Assembly: GCF_002530675.1 (NCBI RefSeq)
Contig: NZ_PCMX01000023.1
Span: forward strand, 1 to 64,000
Direction: 5' to 3'
DNA from: Flavobacterium columnare NBRC 100251 = ATCC 23463
Lineage (GTDB): Bacteria; Bacteroidota; Bacteroidia; Flavobacteriales; Flavobacteriaceae
Length of the DNA stretch: 64,000 nt
Below, in pieces: positions 32,392-42,017 of this stretch. The position numbers and the translations under genes were made by a program. The notes under the pieces were generated by a model, which did no database searches, was not told the origin of the DNA, and saw only the letters and a program-made list of their open reading frames with translations. Each line of letters opens with the position of its first letter. Position 1 is the first letter of the stretch.

Positions 32392-35055
32392 TTATTTAGA
32401 AGCTACAATTTCTATAACAGTTTCTTCTCTTATTTCCTGTGATTCTAAGACTAATTGATACTTAGATATGGGTAAATAAAATTGATTATTTTTTGCTTTT
32501 TCGATTTTTATATTTGGATCTTTTTTCTTCCATTTTTCAACTATGGATTCTGGCAATTGAAAATTATGATCTACTTTGTTCAATCCTGGCATTGCTTCAA
32601 TTTCTTTTAAAAAAACAATTTGATTAACGCTGTTTTTTAGTTTTAATTTGACTTTTCTCGTTTTATTTGAATAAAACCAAAATTCTGTTTTAGGTTCAAA
32701 TGTCTTTTCCCAATTACTCCAAGCACTTCCCCAGTCTTCATTTCTAACGATTGGTTTTGTTGGGTAGAGTATAATATTTTTCGTATGTGTTTGGTCATTT
32801 ATTTGTTGTACTTTTTCTACATTTACTTTGTAAAGTGAACGTCCGTGTGTACCTACAATTAAATCATTTGATTTTTTTTGTAAAACTAGGTCATGTATAG
32901 CAACTTTTGGCATACCTGATGTAAAATCTTGCCAGACTAAACCTCTATCTAAGGTAATATATAAACCATTATCTGTTCCTACGTACAGAATATTTTCATT
33001 TTTATAATCTTCTACAATAACATTTACTGGACTATTTGGCATATTAGATGCGATAGGTTTCCAAGTTTGTCCATAATCATCTGAAATATAAATCATGGTT
33101 GTAAAAACATCGTTTCTATATCCATTTAAGGTAGCATATACTCTTTCTTTAGTATGAATTGATGCTACTATTCTGGATACCCAAAAATTTTGGGGTAAAG
33201 AGTTGGATATTTTACGCCAACTGGCTCCTCCGTCTTTTGATATATGTATTAAACCGTCATCACTACCTGTATACAGCAATCCAAATTGTAATTTACTTTC
33301 GGATATAGTGGTAATAGTACCAAAAGTTATGTTTCCTTCTTTAGCTTTTTTTGTTAAATCGGGCGAAACAATTTCCCATGTATCACCTTGATTCATTGAA
33401 CGATGTAAGAAATTAGAGCCCATATATAATATATCTTGATTATGAGAAGATAATAAAATAGGGGTTTGCCAATTAAAACGATAAGGTTTTTCTTCTTTAT
33501 TGGGTTTAGGTGTTATGCTTACTGATTTGTTTTTAGCTCTATCAATTCTTTGGTAATATCCAAATTGAGAACCTGTAATGATGATATTAGGGTTTCTATT
33601 ATCAATCTGGACTTGCATTCCATCGCCTCCTGACAAAAACTGATACGGATATATCCCTTCTTGTTGCCAATCTAAAGAATGTTTATAATCATTAGGTCCA
33701 ACCCAAACGCCATTATCTTGTAATCCTCCATATACATTATAAGGTTCTTGTTCGTCTACATTTACAGTATAAAATTGACCTACTGCTTGATTATTACACT
33801 TCAACCAATTTTTCCCTGCATCGTATGAAATATTTACACCTCCATCATTTCCATTAATGATATGATTGGAATTATTAGGATTTATCCAAATTGCATGATG
33901 ATCTGCATGTACATTATCTCCTTGTATGGATCTAAATGTCTTTCCTCCGTCTTCCGATAATACTATGGGAACACCTCCTGTAAAAATACGATTTGGATTT
34001 TTTTTATCTACGGCAATATTTGCAAAATAATAACCGTAGGTATAAAATAAATCATCTATATATTTTTCATTCGTTTTTTTCCAGGTTTTTCCACCATCTT
34101 CTGTTTTATACACTTCAGCTCCTATTACCTCTGTTTCTAACAAGGTTTGATTAGGGTCTTTTGAATTTATTTTTTGTACACTAGGTCGTTTGTTTTGATT
34201 ATCTAAAATAGCGTATATAACATTTTCATTGTAAGAAGCTAGACCAATACGTCCTATCCCTTCATTATGGGGAAAGCCGTTATCTCCATTAGTCACACAA
34301 TGCCAAGTGGTGCCTCCATCCGTGCTTTTGTAGATTCCAGAGGAGATGCCACTACCCGAAAAGTGCCACGCTTTTCTATCACGTTGCCAGACGGAAGCGT
34401 ATTGAATGGAAAAGTCATTAGGCGCATAAGTAACATCAATAACACCTGATTCATCATTTGCAAATAATGCTTGCTTCCATGTTTTGCCTCCATCGAGGGT
34501 TTTAAAAACACCTCTTTCATTATTTTTAGTATATAAATGACCAATAACTCCTACTATAATTTCATCTGAATTATCTGGATTTATAAGAATCTTACTGATA
34601 TGATGTGATTCTTTTAATCCTACATTTTCCCAAGTTTTACCTTTGTCTTTAGATTTTAACAAGCCTATTCCTACATAAGAAGAACGAGATGAATTAGCTT
34701 CCCCAGTACCTAACCAGATTGTTCCTGATTTCCAATCAACTGATACTGCTCCACAATTTTGTGTTGGAGCAGTATCTAAAACAGGCTCAAATGAGTTTCC
34801 ATTATTATTTGTATACCAAAGTCCTCCTGAAGCATAAGCCACATAAAACTCCGTTGGGTTTTGAGGATTAACGGCAAGATCCACCACACGACCGCTCATA
34901 ATAGTAGGACCTATATTTTTAAAAATAAGCGATTTAAACCAAGAAGTTTTTTCTAATTCTTGTTTTTGTTTCCATGATTTATGAACTTCGTCACTATTTG
35001 TTTGTGTGTAAAAAACAGTTGATATAAACAAAAATAAGGGAGTATAGAATTTCAT
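32392..35055 (-). CDS. exported VPS10/BNR-repeat (sortilin-like) glycoside-hydrolase-fold protein
   Basis: An 887-residue secreted protein with signal MKFYTPLFLFISTVFYTQ. It has many BNR/sialidase-like repeats of the S-x-D-x-G-x-x-W form (for example SKDKGKTW, TLDGGKTW, SEDGGKTF, SKDGGASW, SDDYGQTW). These are the marks of a multi-blade beta-propeller of the VPS10/sortilin-like group. The first 30 residues past the signal lead into NIGPTIMSGRVVDLAVNP, a family start. The C-terminal 120 residues form a non-repeat domain. It probably lies in the outer membrane or extracellular space. It has no T9SS C-terminal signal that I can recognise. It is divergent from the Crp-type regulator gene. Confidence 0.8.
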   Translation of the reverse strand: MKFYTPLFLFISTVFYTQTNSDEVHKSWKQKQELEKTSWFKSLIFKNIGPTIMSGRVVDLAVNPQNPTEFYVAYASGGLWYTNNNGNSFEPVLDTAPTQNCGAVSVDWKSGTIWLGTGEANSSRSSYVGIGLLKSKDKGKTWENVGLKESHHISKILINPDNSDEIIVGVIGHLYTKNNERGVFKTLDGGKTWKQALFANDESGVIDVTYAPNDFSIQYASVWQRDRKAWHFSGSGISSGIYKSTDGGTTWHCVTNGDNGFPHNEGIGRIGLASYNENVIYAILDNQNKRPSVQKINSKDPNQTLLETEVIGAEVYKTEDGGKTWKKTNEKYIDDLFYTYGYYFANIAVDKKNPNRIFTGGVPIVLSEDGGKTFRSIQGDNVHADHHAIWINPNNSNHIINGNDGGVNISYDAGKNWLKCNNQAVGQFYTVNVDEQEPYNVYGGLQDNGVWVGPNDYKHSLDWQQEGIYPYQFLSGGDGMQVQIDNRNPNIIITGSQFGYYQRIDRAKNKSVSITPKPNKEEKPYRFNWQTPILLSSHNQDILYMGSNFLHRSMNQGDTWEIVSPDLTKKAKEGNITFGTITTISESKLQFGLLYTGSDDGLIHISKDGGASWRKISNSLPQNFWVSRIVASIHTKERVYATLNGYRNDVFTTMIYISDDYGQTWKPIASNMPNSPVNVIVEDYKNENILYVGTDNGLYITLDRGLVWQDFTSGMPKVAIHDLVLQKKSNDLIVGTHGRSLYKVNVEKVQQINDQTHTKNIILYPTKPIVRNEDWGSAWSNWEKTFEPKTEFWFYSNKTRKVKLKLKNSVNQIVFLKEIEAMPGLNKVDHNFQLPESIVEKWKKKDPNIKIEKAKNNQFYLPISKYQLVLESQEIREETVIEIVASK

Positions 35056-35142
35056 TTATGCAATTGATTTAAGATTTCTATAAAAATAATACAATAAACC
35101 TTTATAAATTTACAACTTGGAGAAGTTTAACTTTTACAGTCT

Positions 35143-35715
35143 ATGGTTCAAACTAATAAACTACTTACTACAAACGATATTGACTTTTCAGATGTTATAA
35201 AACAATTTCAAAGTCATTTCAAACCACTGTACTTAAAAAAGAATACGTTTTTTGTGGAACAAAACGAAATCTGTCGCTTTTTTTGTTTTATTACTTCTGG
35301 AATCTTACAACATGCTATAGAAATAGATCATGAAGAAAAAACAACTTATTTATCTCTAAAAAATACTTTTACAGCTTCGCTAAAGAGTTTTTTAACCCAA
35401 AGTCCTTCTCGAAAGCACATCAAAGCACTTGTAAACACAGAACTATTGGTGATATCTTTAGAGGATTTTATGAAACTGAAAGAGGAAAATCCTGTTTTTA
35501 ATCAATTTTATTATGACCTAATCGAAAGACAAAGTTGTTTAATTGATGATTATCGCATTGATTTATTGGCTTTAAGTCCTGAAGAACGATATAAAAAACT
35601 TTTAGAAAACGAACCTAAATTATTAAATGAAGTTCCTTTACATTACTTGTCCTCTTTTTTAGGAATTTCAAACAGGCACATGAGTAGAATAAGAAAGAAT
35701 AGTTTGCAGCGGTAG
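35143..35715 (+). CDS. Crp/Fnr-family transcriptional regulator
   Basis: A 190-residue DNA-binding protein with an N-terminal cyclic-nucleotide-binding-like beta barrel (about 30-120) and a C-terminal helix-turn-helix (PLHYLSSFLGISNRHMSRIRK). There are no cysteines arranged for an Fe-S cluster, so oxygen sensing of the Fnr type is unlikely. It is divergent from the VPS10-type gene with 87 bp between them. It could regulate that gene, but no palindromic site is obvious. Confidence 0.82.
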   Translation: MVQTNKLLTTNDIDFSDVIKQFQSHFKPLYLKKNTFFVEQNEICRFFCFITSGILQHAIEIDHEEKTTYLSLKNTFTASLKSFLTQSPSRKHIKALVNTELLVISLEDFMKLKEENPVFNQFYYDLIERQSCLIDDYRIDLLALSPEERYKKLLENEPKLLNEVPLHYLSSFLGISNRHMSRIRKNSLQR

Positions 35716-35823
35716 TAACAAATACTAGAGCTCATAACTAATATTCAAATTAAAAATTACGCCATTTGGCTACTTATAAATAAAATCCGTTTGAGTACTT
35801 TTGGTTATCTAAAAAATATACCA

Positions 35824-37116
35824 ATGAAATACTTACCAATAAACCGAGAGCTGTACATCAAAAATCGTAAAAACTTTATGGCTCAGATGAAATCAAACGG
35901 AGTAGCTGTATTTAATTCTAATGACATCTATCCTGTGAGTGCTGATAGTACTTTACCATTTGCACAACACCGTGATATTCTTTTTTTATCGGGTGTTGAT
36001 CAAGAAGAAAGTATTCTAGTATTATTTCCTGATGCCCCTTATGAACATTTAAGAGAGATTTTATTTTTAAGAGAAACCAATGAGCATATTGCCATCTGGG
36101 AAGGAGAAAAATTAACCAAGGACCGTGCTTTTGAAATTTCAGGGATCAAATCTGTATACTGGTTACAAGATTTCCATAAGGTATTGAAAGAGGTGATGAT
36201 GTATGCGGATACAATGTACATTAACACGAACGAGCACTATCGGGCAAGTGTTGAAACAGAAACTCGTGAAGACCGCTTTATCAAATGGTGGAAAAACGAA
36301 TATCCAGCGCATAAAGTTGAAAAATCAAATCCTATTCTACAAAGATTACGTTCTATAAAAGATTCTATTGAATTAGAATTAATACAAACTGCATGTAATA
36401 TTACAGAAAAAGGAGTTCGTCGTATACTAGGTTTTGTAAAACCTGGCGTAACAGAATATGAAATTGAGGCAGAATTTGCTCACGAGTTCTTACGAAACCG
36501 TTCTAAGGGTTTTGCTTATACACCAATCATAGCTTCAGGTGCTAACGCTAATGTATTGCATTATATAGAAAACAACCAAGTTTGTAAAGATGGCGATTTA
36601 TTATTGTTAGATGTAGGGGCTGAATATGCTAATTATTCATCTGACTTGTCACGTACTATTCCTGTAAATGGTCGTTTTACTGAAAGACAAAAAGCTGTTT
36701 ATAATGCTGTTTTAAAAGTAAAAAACGAAGCCACTAAATTATTGGTTCCAGGTGCTTTATGGAAAGAGTATCATATAGAGGTTGGTAAAATAATGACTTC
36801 TGAACTATTAGGCTTAGGCTTATTAGATAAAGCGGATGTTCAGAACGAAAATCCAGATTGGCCCGCTTATAAAAAATATTTTATGCACGGCACCTCACAC
36901 CACATGGGGCTAGACACACATGATTATGGTTTGTTACATGAACCTATGCAGGCAAATATGGTATTTACTGTTGAACCAGGTATTTATATTCCAGCGGAAG
37001 GTTTTGGTATTCGTTTAGAGGATGATGTAGTTATTCAACCATCTGGTGAACCATTTAATTTAATGAAAAACATTCCTATTGAAGCGGATGAAATTGAGAG
37101 TTTGATGAACGCTTAA
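35824..37116 (+). CDS. pepP: Xaa-Pro aminopeptidase P
   Basis: An M24 metallopeptidase of about 430 residues that removes N-terminal residues preceding proline. The metal ligands follow the pita-bread pattern: DVGAEYANYSSDLSR (two Asp), HGTSHHMGLDTHD (His), EPGIYIP (Glu) and RLEDDVV (Glu). The N-terminal creatinase-like domain begins MKYLPINRELYIKNRKNFMAQ. The ATG at 35824 is preferred to 35791, which would add 11 residues unlike the family. Cytosolic. A family A repeat follows directly. Confidence 0.93.
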   Translation: MKYLPINRELYIKNRKNFMAQMKSNGVAVFNSNDIYPVSADSTLPFAQHRDILFLSGVDQEESILVLFPDAPYEHLREILFLRETNEHIAIWEGEKLTKDRAFEISGIKSVYWLQDFHKVLKEVMMYADTMYINTNEHYRASVETETREDRFIKWWKNEYPAHKVEKSNPILQRLRSIKDSIELELIQTACNITEKGVRRILGFVKPGVTEYEIEAEFAHEFLRNRSKGFAYTPIIASGANANVLHYIENNQVCKDGDLLLLDVGAEYANYSSDLSRTIPVNGRFTERQKAVYNAVLKVKNEATKLLVPGALWKEYHIEVGKIMTSELLGLGLLDKADVQNENPDWPAYKKYFMHGTSHHMGLDTHDYGLLHEPMQANMVFTVEPGIYIPAEGFGIRLEDDVVIQPSGEPFNLMKNIPIEADEIESLMNA

Positions 37117-37129
37117 TTTTTAAATAAGA

Positions 37130-37281
37130 AAAAAGGGAGGTGTCCTAAAAGAACGCAATCTTGTCATCTTGTATTTGCAAAGAGAGGCTTGAACGAAGTG
37201 AACAGACGAATCACATAGTACGATCCGATCGTAGAAGTGACAAACTAGATGTTAAGTTACGCTTTTTAGACACCCCTTTTT
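37130..37281. repeat. family A inverted-repeat element, copy 2
   Basis: Left end AAAAAGGGAGGTGTCCTAAA and right end TTTTTAGACACCCCTTTTTT are complementary. The interior shares GCAATCTT, AATCACATA and CGTAGAAGTGACAAA with copy 1. Unlike copies 1 and 3, it lies between two genes in the same orientation. A spurious in-frame extension of the next gene runs through it. Confidence 0.75.
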
Positions 37282-37313
37282 TATATATTTACCAAAATAA
37301 AAAAGCAACAGAA

Positions 37314-38381
37314 ATGAAATATCTTGGAATTTTACTTATATTCTTAGTCTCTTTTTCTTTACATTCTCAAGAAAAATTAACGCAAGATCTAGCTTTAAAG
37401 CTAAGTAAAATGCCATTGCATTGCATCAACACTCAATTTCCAAACAAAACCAATCATCTTTCAGATTCTGAGAAAGACGCTCTTTTATTACCGAAAGATT
37501 TACATCCTTCCTTTTATGGTTGTTTGGATTGGCACAGTAGCGTACATGGTCATTGGATGTTGGTCAAACTTTTAAAAGATTTTCCGTCCATTGAAAACAA
37601 AAATGAAATAATAAACATTTTAAATCATTCTTTTCAAAAAGATAAAATTCAAATAGAATCTGAATATTTTGGAAAATATACTGCTTCAAAAGGATTTGAA
37701 AGAACGTATGGTTGGGCTTGGCTTTTAAAATTAGATTTAGAATTAAGCACTTGGAATAACGATTTGGGACAAAAATGGCATCAGGAATTACAACCGCTTA
37801 CTCAAAAAATAGTAACCCTTTGGAAAGAATATTTACCCAAACAAACCTACCCTAATCGTACAGGAGTACACCCTAATACAGCTTTTGGGTTATGTTTTGC
37901 TTATGATTGGGCTCATCACAACAAGGAACATGCTTTTTTAAATTTAATCATTAAAAAAAGTAATGATTTTTATTTAAAGAATGTTCAAATCCCATCACAT
38001 TTAGAACCGGATGGTTCTGATTTTTTTTCACCAAGCTTACAAGCTGCTGACTTAATGACCAGAATACTTTCTACTAAAGAATATCAAACTTGGCTAACAA
38101 AGTACTTAACAAAACAGGGGATCGAAAGACTATGCCAATCTCCTACTGTGAGTGATAGAAACGATTACCAAATAGTACATCTTGACGGATTGTCTTTCAG
38201 TCGTGCATGGAATATGAAAAAAATTGCCAAAAAATTACCCGATAATAACAAACTAAAGCTGAGGTTAAACACAACCGCTAACCAATTCATCAATACATCT
38301 TTAAAAGTTATTTTTGATGGTGGATATGGCGGCGAACATTGGCTGGCTTCTTTTGCTATTTACGCTCTTTCTATAGAGTAA
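37314..38381 (+). CDS. DUF2891 family exported protein
   Basis: A protein of about 355 residues with signal MKYLGILLIFLVSFSLHSQ. The ATG at 37314 is the real start, since the frame upstream (from 37161) runs through a repeat. Characteristic blocks are HPSFYGCLDWHSSVHGHWML, ERTYGWAWLLKL, HPNTAFGLCFAYDWA, EPDGSDFFSPSLQ and GGYGGEHWLASFA, all conserved in DUF2891. The function is unknown; an alpha/alpha-barrel-like fold has been suggested for the family by its pattern, though I cannot confirm that. It is exported and likely periplasmic. Confidence 0.85.
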   Translation: MKYLGILLIFLVSFSLHSQEKLTQDLALKLSKMPLHCINTQFPNKTNHLSDSEKDALLLPKDLHPSFYGCLDWHSSVHGHWMLVKLLKDFPSIENKNEIINILNHSFQKDKIQIESEYFGKYTASKGFERTYGWAWLLKLDLELSTWNNDLGQKWHQELQPLTQKIVTLWKEYLPKQTYPNRTGVHPNTAFGLCFAYDWAHHNKEHAFLNLIIKKSNDFYLKNVQIPSHLEPDGSDFFSPSLQAADLMTRILSTKEYQTWLTKYLTKQGIERLCQSPTVSDRNDYQIVHLDGLSFSRAWNMKKIAKKLPDNNKLKLRLNTTANQFINTSLKVIFDGGYGGEHWLASFAIYALSIE

Positions 38382-38405
38382 GTGGAATTATAACGACTAC
38401 TTTGC

Positions 38406-38413
38406 TACTTTTG
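38406..38413 (+). promoter_or_regulatory. candidate -7 box for the alpha/beta hydrolase gene
   Basis: TACTTTTG ends 4 bp before the ATG at 38418. If used, transcription would start at or within the start codon, giving a leaderless mRNA. No good TTG box is seen upstream. Confidence 0.3.
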
Positions 38414-38417
38414 TAAC

Positions 38418-39200
38418 ATGAATTTCATTACTTACAAAAATACAAAAATTGCTTATTCCAGTCACGGAAACGGTTCAGCTATAGTTTTACTTCATGGTTT
38501 TTTAGAAAATTCAACGATGTGGGATTTTTACAAAGACGAGTTCTCTAAGGAATATCAAGTGGTTTGTATTGATTTATTAGGTCACGGAAAAACTGAATGT
38601 ATAGGGTATATTCACACCATGGAAGATATGGCAGAAGTGGTGTTTGCTATTTTATCTAATTTAAGTATAAAAAAAGCAACTCTTGTAGGACATTCTATGG
38701 GAGGATATGTTTCTTTAGCTTTTGCAGAAAAATACCCTGAAATGATGAGTGGTTTGGTCTTATTAAACGCTACAGCTTATGCGGATGATCACGAGCGCAA
38801 AATAAATCGTAACAGAGCTATCAAAATGGCACAGAGAGAATACAATTCTTTAGTACAAATTTCTGTAGCAAATTTGTTTAGTACGGAAAACAGAGAACAA
38901 CTTAGTGATGAAATAAACCGAGTAAAATCGGAAGCACTTAAAACTCCTCTACAAGGTTATATTGCTTGTCAGGAGGGAATGAAAATAAGAAAAAATCGTG
39001 TCAAGATTTTACAAACCGCATTCTATCCTACGTTACTCATTTTGGGAAAAAAAGATGGCATTCTTAATTACAATGAAAACATTAAACAATTAGAAGATAC
39101 TTCAACTGAATTAGTTTCTCTGCCCGATGGACACATGAGTCATATTGAAAATAAAGAGGTATTAGGTCCTCTCTTAATAGACTTTTTTAAAAAATGTTAA
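38418..39200 (+). CDS. alpha/beta hydrolase
   Basis: A 260-residue hydrolase of the alpha/beta fold. The oxyanion region VLLHGFLEN begins strand 3. The nucleophile elbow GHSMGG lies near residue 95. The acid sits in LILGKKDGI, and the catalytic His in DGHMSHIEN near the end. The family hydrolyses esters or lactones of small molecules, and the substrate cannot be told. No signal peptide. The end overlaps the convergent addB by 4 bp. Confidence 0.88.
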   Translation: MNFITYKNTKIAYSSHGNGSAIVLLHGFLENSTMWDFYKDEFSKEYQVVCIDLLGHGKTECIGYIHTMEDMAEVVFAILSNLSIKKATLVGHSMGGYVSLAFAEKYPEMMSGLVLLNATAYADDHERKINRNRAIKMAQREYNSLVQISVANLFSTENREQLSDEINRVKSEALKTPLQGYIACQEGMKIRKNRVKILQTAFYPTLLILGKKDGILNYNENIKQLEDTSTELVSLPDGHMSHIENKEVLGPLLIDFFKKC

Positions 39201-41956
39201 ACCACAGTTTCTTCAAAAGCTATTTCAGGATTCAAAATCGCTAAAATCAGTTGAATTAATTCTGTTTTAAAACTTTCTAGAATTTCTGTCGTAATCTGGG
39301 TTTTAATTTCTTTTTCTACCTTAAATCCAAAAGGCATAAAACCTGCTTTCATATTTTTAAATGATATAATTCCTACTTCCAATGGAAATTCATTTAATTC
39401 CTTTTGATACATTAAGGCATAACAAAGCAATTGAATAATTTTTTCATTTTTCAAATCAGTTGTCAAACCATCCCATAAAGTAATTTTAAGCCCATTTGCT
39501 TCAACTTTTCCTGTTTTATAATCAATAATCCTTACCGCATTATTTCGAACCTCTATTCGGTCTACATTTCCTGATAATTTAACGATATAAGGTAAACGTG
39601 GATCTTCAATTTCAACCATCAAAGTGGTTTCTAATTTTAGAACCTTTATTGTATCTCCTTCCTGTACATTTTTTTTTTCTTGTTTGAGAAAATTGGAAAC
39701 ATTTCGTTTGGCTACTTCATAGGCTAATAGGTTTTTCCCTTTTTGTACTTCCCCTTCTTTATAAACTGCTTTAAATTGTTTGTAAACCTCATCATCAACA
39801 GAAATTAACATTTGTTGTATGCTTTCTTCTGTCAGGTATTTATCTAAATAAGGTTTATACAATTCCTCTAAAGTCTGATGAATAATAGTTCCTAAAGTAT
39901 TGAGTGCTATATTTTCTTCTACCTCTTCACTTTCTCGGATTGACAAGATACGTTGAAAATAAAATTGAATAGGATTTCGTATATAAGCGGTTAAAGCAGA
40001 TGGTGAAAAACCTTTGTTGGAAGCAATTTCATATAATCGTTGCATTACTGCTTCTGATTTTTCAATTCTCATGGGTTGATAAGCAATAGTTGGAATTTCG
40101 GGTTGCATGGTTTTAAAAACCAACTGATGATTGGGTTGTTTTTCAACCTGCAATTGGGTTATAAATCGGCTTTTTTCACCTCCATCTAAACCCTCATTTT
40201 CTGTATTATAGATTAAAAAAATGTTTTTAGCACGCAGGATCAAATGGTAAAAGTGATAGGTATAAATGGCATCTTTTTCTTTAAAGGTAGGCAATCCTAT
40301 TTCTCGCTTTACATCGAACGGAATAAAGCTATTGGTAGATTTACCAGCAGGAAATTTTCCTTCATTCATAGAAGTAATGATAACTGTTTCAAAATCTAAA
40401 ACACGGCTTTCTAATACTCCCATTATTTGTAAACCCGACAAAGGTTCTCCTTCAAAAGAAACTTCTGCTAAATCAATTATTTGTTTATAAATAGAGTATA
40501 ATGCAGCTGACGACTGTACAAAATCATTTTTTTCACAATAGGAAATCAGTTTATTAATGACTTTATAGATGGCATATAAGAATGTCTTGGCAATTTTATC
40601 TTCTTGTGTATTATCAGAAAGACATTGTTTTATATGTAATAGTATAAAACCTAATCGTTGAGCAACAACCAATGGCTTTTCGTCCCACCTTTCAAATAAT
40701 AAATTAAACAAATCGGATGGGTTAGTATGAAGAGAGAGTAAACGTTCTTGAGTAATAAAAGTAAGATTATTCTTTTTTATTATCTGGATTAAATCTTTTG
40801 CTTTTACAAAACTCTCAATAATAGGATTTGATAAAACATCTAGTATATCTTTGTAATAAAATACATAACTCGTAGCATTTCGTTGAATGGCATTAGTGTG
40901 CATTTTAAAAAGTTTGTTCAATAAAATTTGTATTGGGTTATTCCGAGCAGAATATCCCATTGTAATATTTAAACTGGAAACTTCTTCAGGTAATGAATGC
41001 AAGGTAGGAACTAATAAATTTTCATCTCCTAAAACCAAAGCTACTTTATTAAGTGAATTAGGATCTGTACTTACTATATTTTGAATAATATTAGATACAA
41101 TTTTAGACTGCCCAATTGATTTTGATGAACCGATGATTTCTATTTTTTTTTCTTGTGAAAACTCATCTATAATCCAATCCAAAGGATTGTTTTTATAATG
41201 TCCCCATTGCATTTTAAATTTACGAATGAAGAGACCCGCATCGTGATGTGGATCGTTTAAAAAAACACGATCTATATCCCAAAGGATTTCAGCTTTATCA
41301 ATAGCCACCAAATGTTGAATTATTTTTTCTTCTGCCTGATTAAGTGCGTTAAATCCTGCGAAAATTAGTTTTTGAGCTTTTAATTGTTGCGCAAAAAACT
41401 CTAAGTTTTCAACGGCTTCTTTATAAATTAATCCTTGATAACCAACCCCTTTAGAAAGGAGCGATTCATAATATTTTTGATAATAATTTGGGACTTTGTC
41501 CCAAAATAAAATTTGTTTATGAATTAATTCTGTTTTTTGATTGGGTTCTAAATTCCAACGTTTTAAAACTTCTATTTCTTTTAAATAAGAAAACACATAA
41601 TTGGGTTTAATCAAATAACGATCAATTTCGTTAAAATCTTGCAATAGGATTTTGGCCCAATTAGAAAACTGTTCAAAATCTTGTCGTTCATCTATTGGGG
41701 TTATTTCAAGATAAACATCATAAAAAGCAAATAGCAACTCTATGTTATCTAAAGGACGAATTCCCGCTAAGTCTTGTATAAATTCTTCAATACTTATAAT
41801 AGTGGGTGCAAATGCATATTGGGAAAAATATTGTTTTATCTTATCTAATAAAAAAACTCTTGCCCTTTTATTAGGTAAAACTATTACAATGTTTTCTAAA
41901 TCATTTGAGTGATTATTAAAAAGGAAAAGAGTCAGCTTATCAAGAAAAGTAATCAT
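39197..41956 (-). CDS. addB: AddB-like PD-(D/E)XK nuclease/inactive helicase
   Basis: A 919-residue partner of AddA in double-strand break resection. The N-terminus (IVIVLPNKRARVFLLDKI) is the AddB start with no Walker A motif, as expected for the non-motor subunit. The C-terminal nuclease has SGNVDRIEV and RIIDYKTGK, the D-(D/E)XK core, near residue 800. The YIRNPIQFYF block stands where Fe-S-bearing relatives have a cysteine (Y-x-x-CP-x-x-YF), so this protein seems to lack the Fe-S cluster. The partner gene, addA, lies 2.8 kb upstream, separated by kbl and ompA. A terminator in between suggests separate transcription. Confidence 0.78.
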   Translation of the reverse strand: MITFLDKLTLFLFNNHSNDLENIVIVLPNKRARVFLLDKIKQYFSQYAFAPTIISIEEFIQDLAGIRPLDNIELLFAFYDVYLEITPIDERQDFEQFSNWAKILLQDFNEIDRYLIKPNYVFSYLKEIEVLKRWNLEPNQKTELIHKQILFWDKVPNYYQKYYESLLSKGVGYQGLIYKEAVENLEFFAQQLKAQKLIFAGFNALNQAEEKIIQHLVAIDKAEILWDIDRVFLNDPHHDAGLFIRKFKMQWGHYKNNPLDWIIDEFSQEKKIEIIGSSKSIGQSKIVSNIIQNIVSTDPNSLNKVALVLGDENLLVPTLHSLPEEVSSLNITMGYSARNNPIQILLNKLFKMHTNAIQRNATSYVFYYKDILDVLSNPIIESFVKAKDLIQIIKKNNLTFITQERLLSLHTNPSDLFNLLFERWDEKPLVVAQRLGFILLHIKQCLSDNTQEDKIAKTFLYAIYKVINKLISYCEKNDFVQSSAALYSIYKQIIDLAEVSFEGEPLSGLQIMGVLESRVLDFETVIITSMNEGKFPAGKSTNSFIPFDVKREIGLPTFKEKDAIYTYHFYHLILRAKNIFLIYNTENEGLDGGEKSRFITQLQVEKQPNHQLVFKTMQPEIPTIAYQPMRIEKSEAVMQRLYEIASNKGFSPSALTAYIRNPIQFYFQRILSIRESEEVEENIALNTLGTIIHQTLEELYKPYLDKYLTEESIQQMLISVDDEVYKQFKAVYKEGEVQKGKNLLAYEVAKRNVSNFLKQEKKNVQEGDTIKVLKLETTLMVEIEDPRLPYIVKLSGNVDRIEVRNNAVRIIDYKTGKVEANGLKITLWDGLTTDLKNEKIIQLLCYALMYQKELNEFPLEVGIISFKNMKAGFMPFGFKVEKEIKTQITTEILESFKTELIQLILAILNPEIAFEETVV

Positions 41957-41970
41957 GTGCTAAAAATAAA

Positions 41971-41999
41971 AAAACGCCTCGAAAATTGAGGCGTTTTTA
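41971..41999 (-). terminator. ompA terminator
   Basis: An 11-bp perfect stem AAAAACGCCTC / GAGGCGTTTTT with a 7-base loop, ending 19 bp beyond the ompA stop. It separates ompA from the downstream addB. The T-run on either strand would allow termination both ways. Confidence 0.88.
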
Positions 42000-42017
42000 A
42001 AGAATATTATAAAGAAA

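Noticed and set aside
32392-35055. T9SS C-terminal sorting domain on the VPS10-type protein
   Set aside because: The last 80 residues do not show the glycine/lysine motifs of the known type A or B signals.
37161-37313. In-frame N-terminal extension of the DUF2891 gene
   Set aside because: The 51 extra codons run through a family A repeat and precede a perfect signal peptide starting at 37314.
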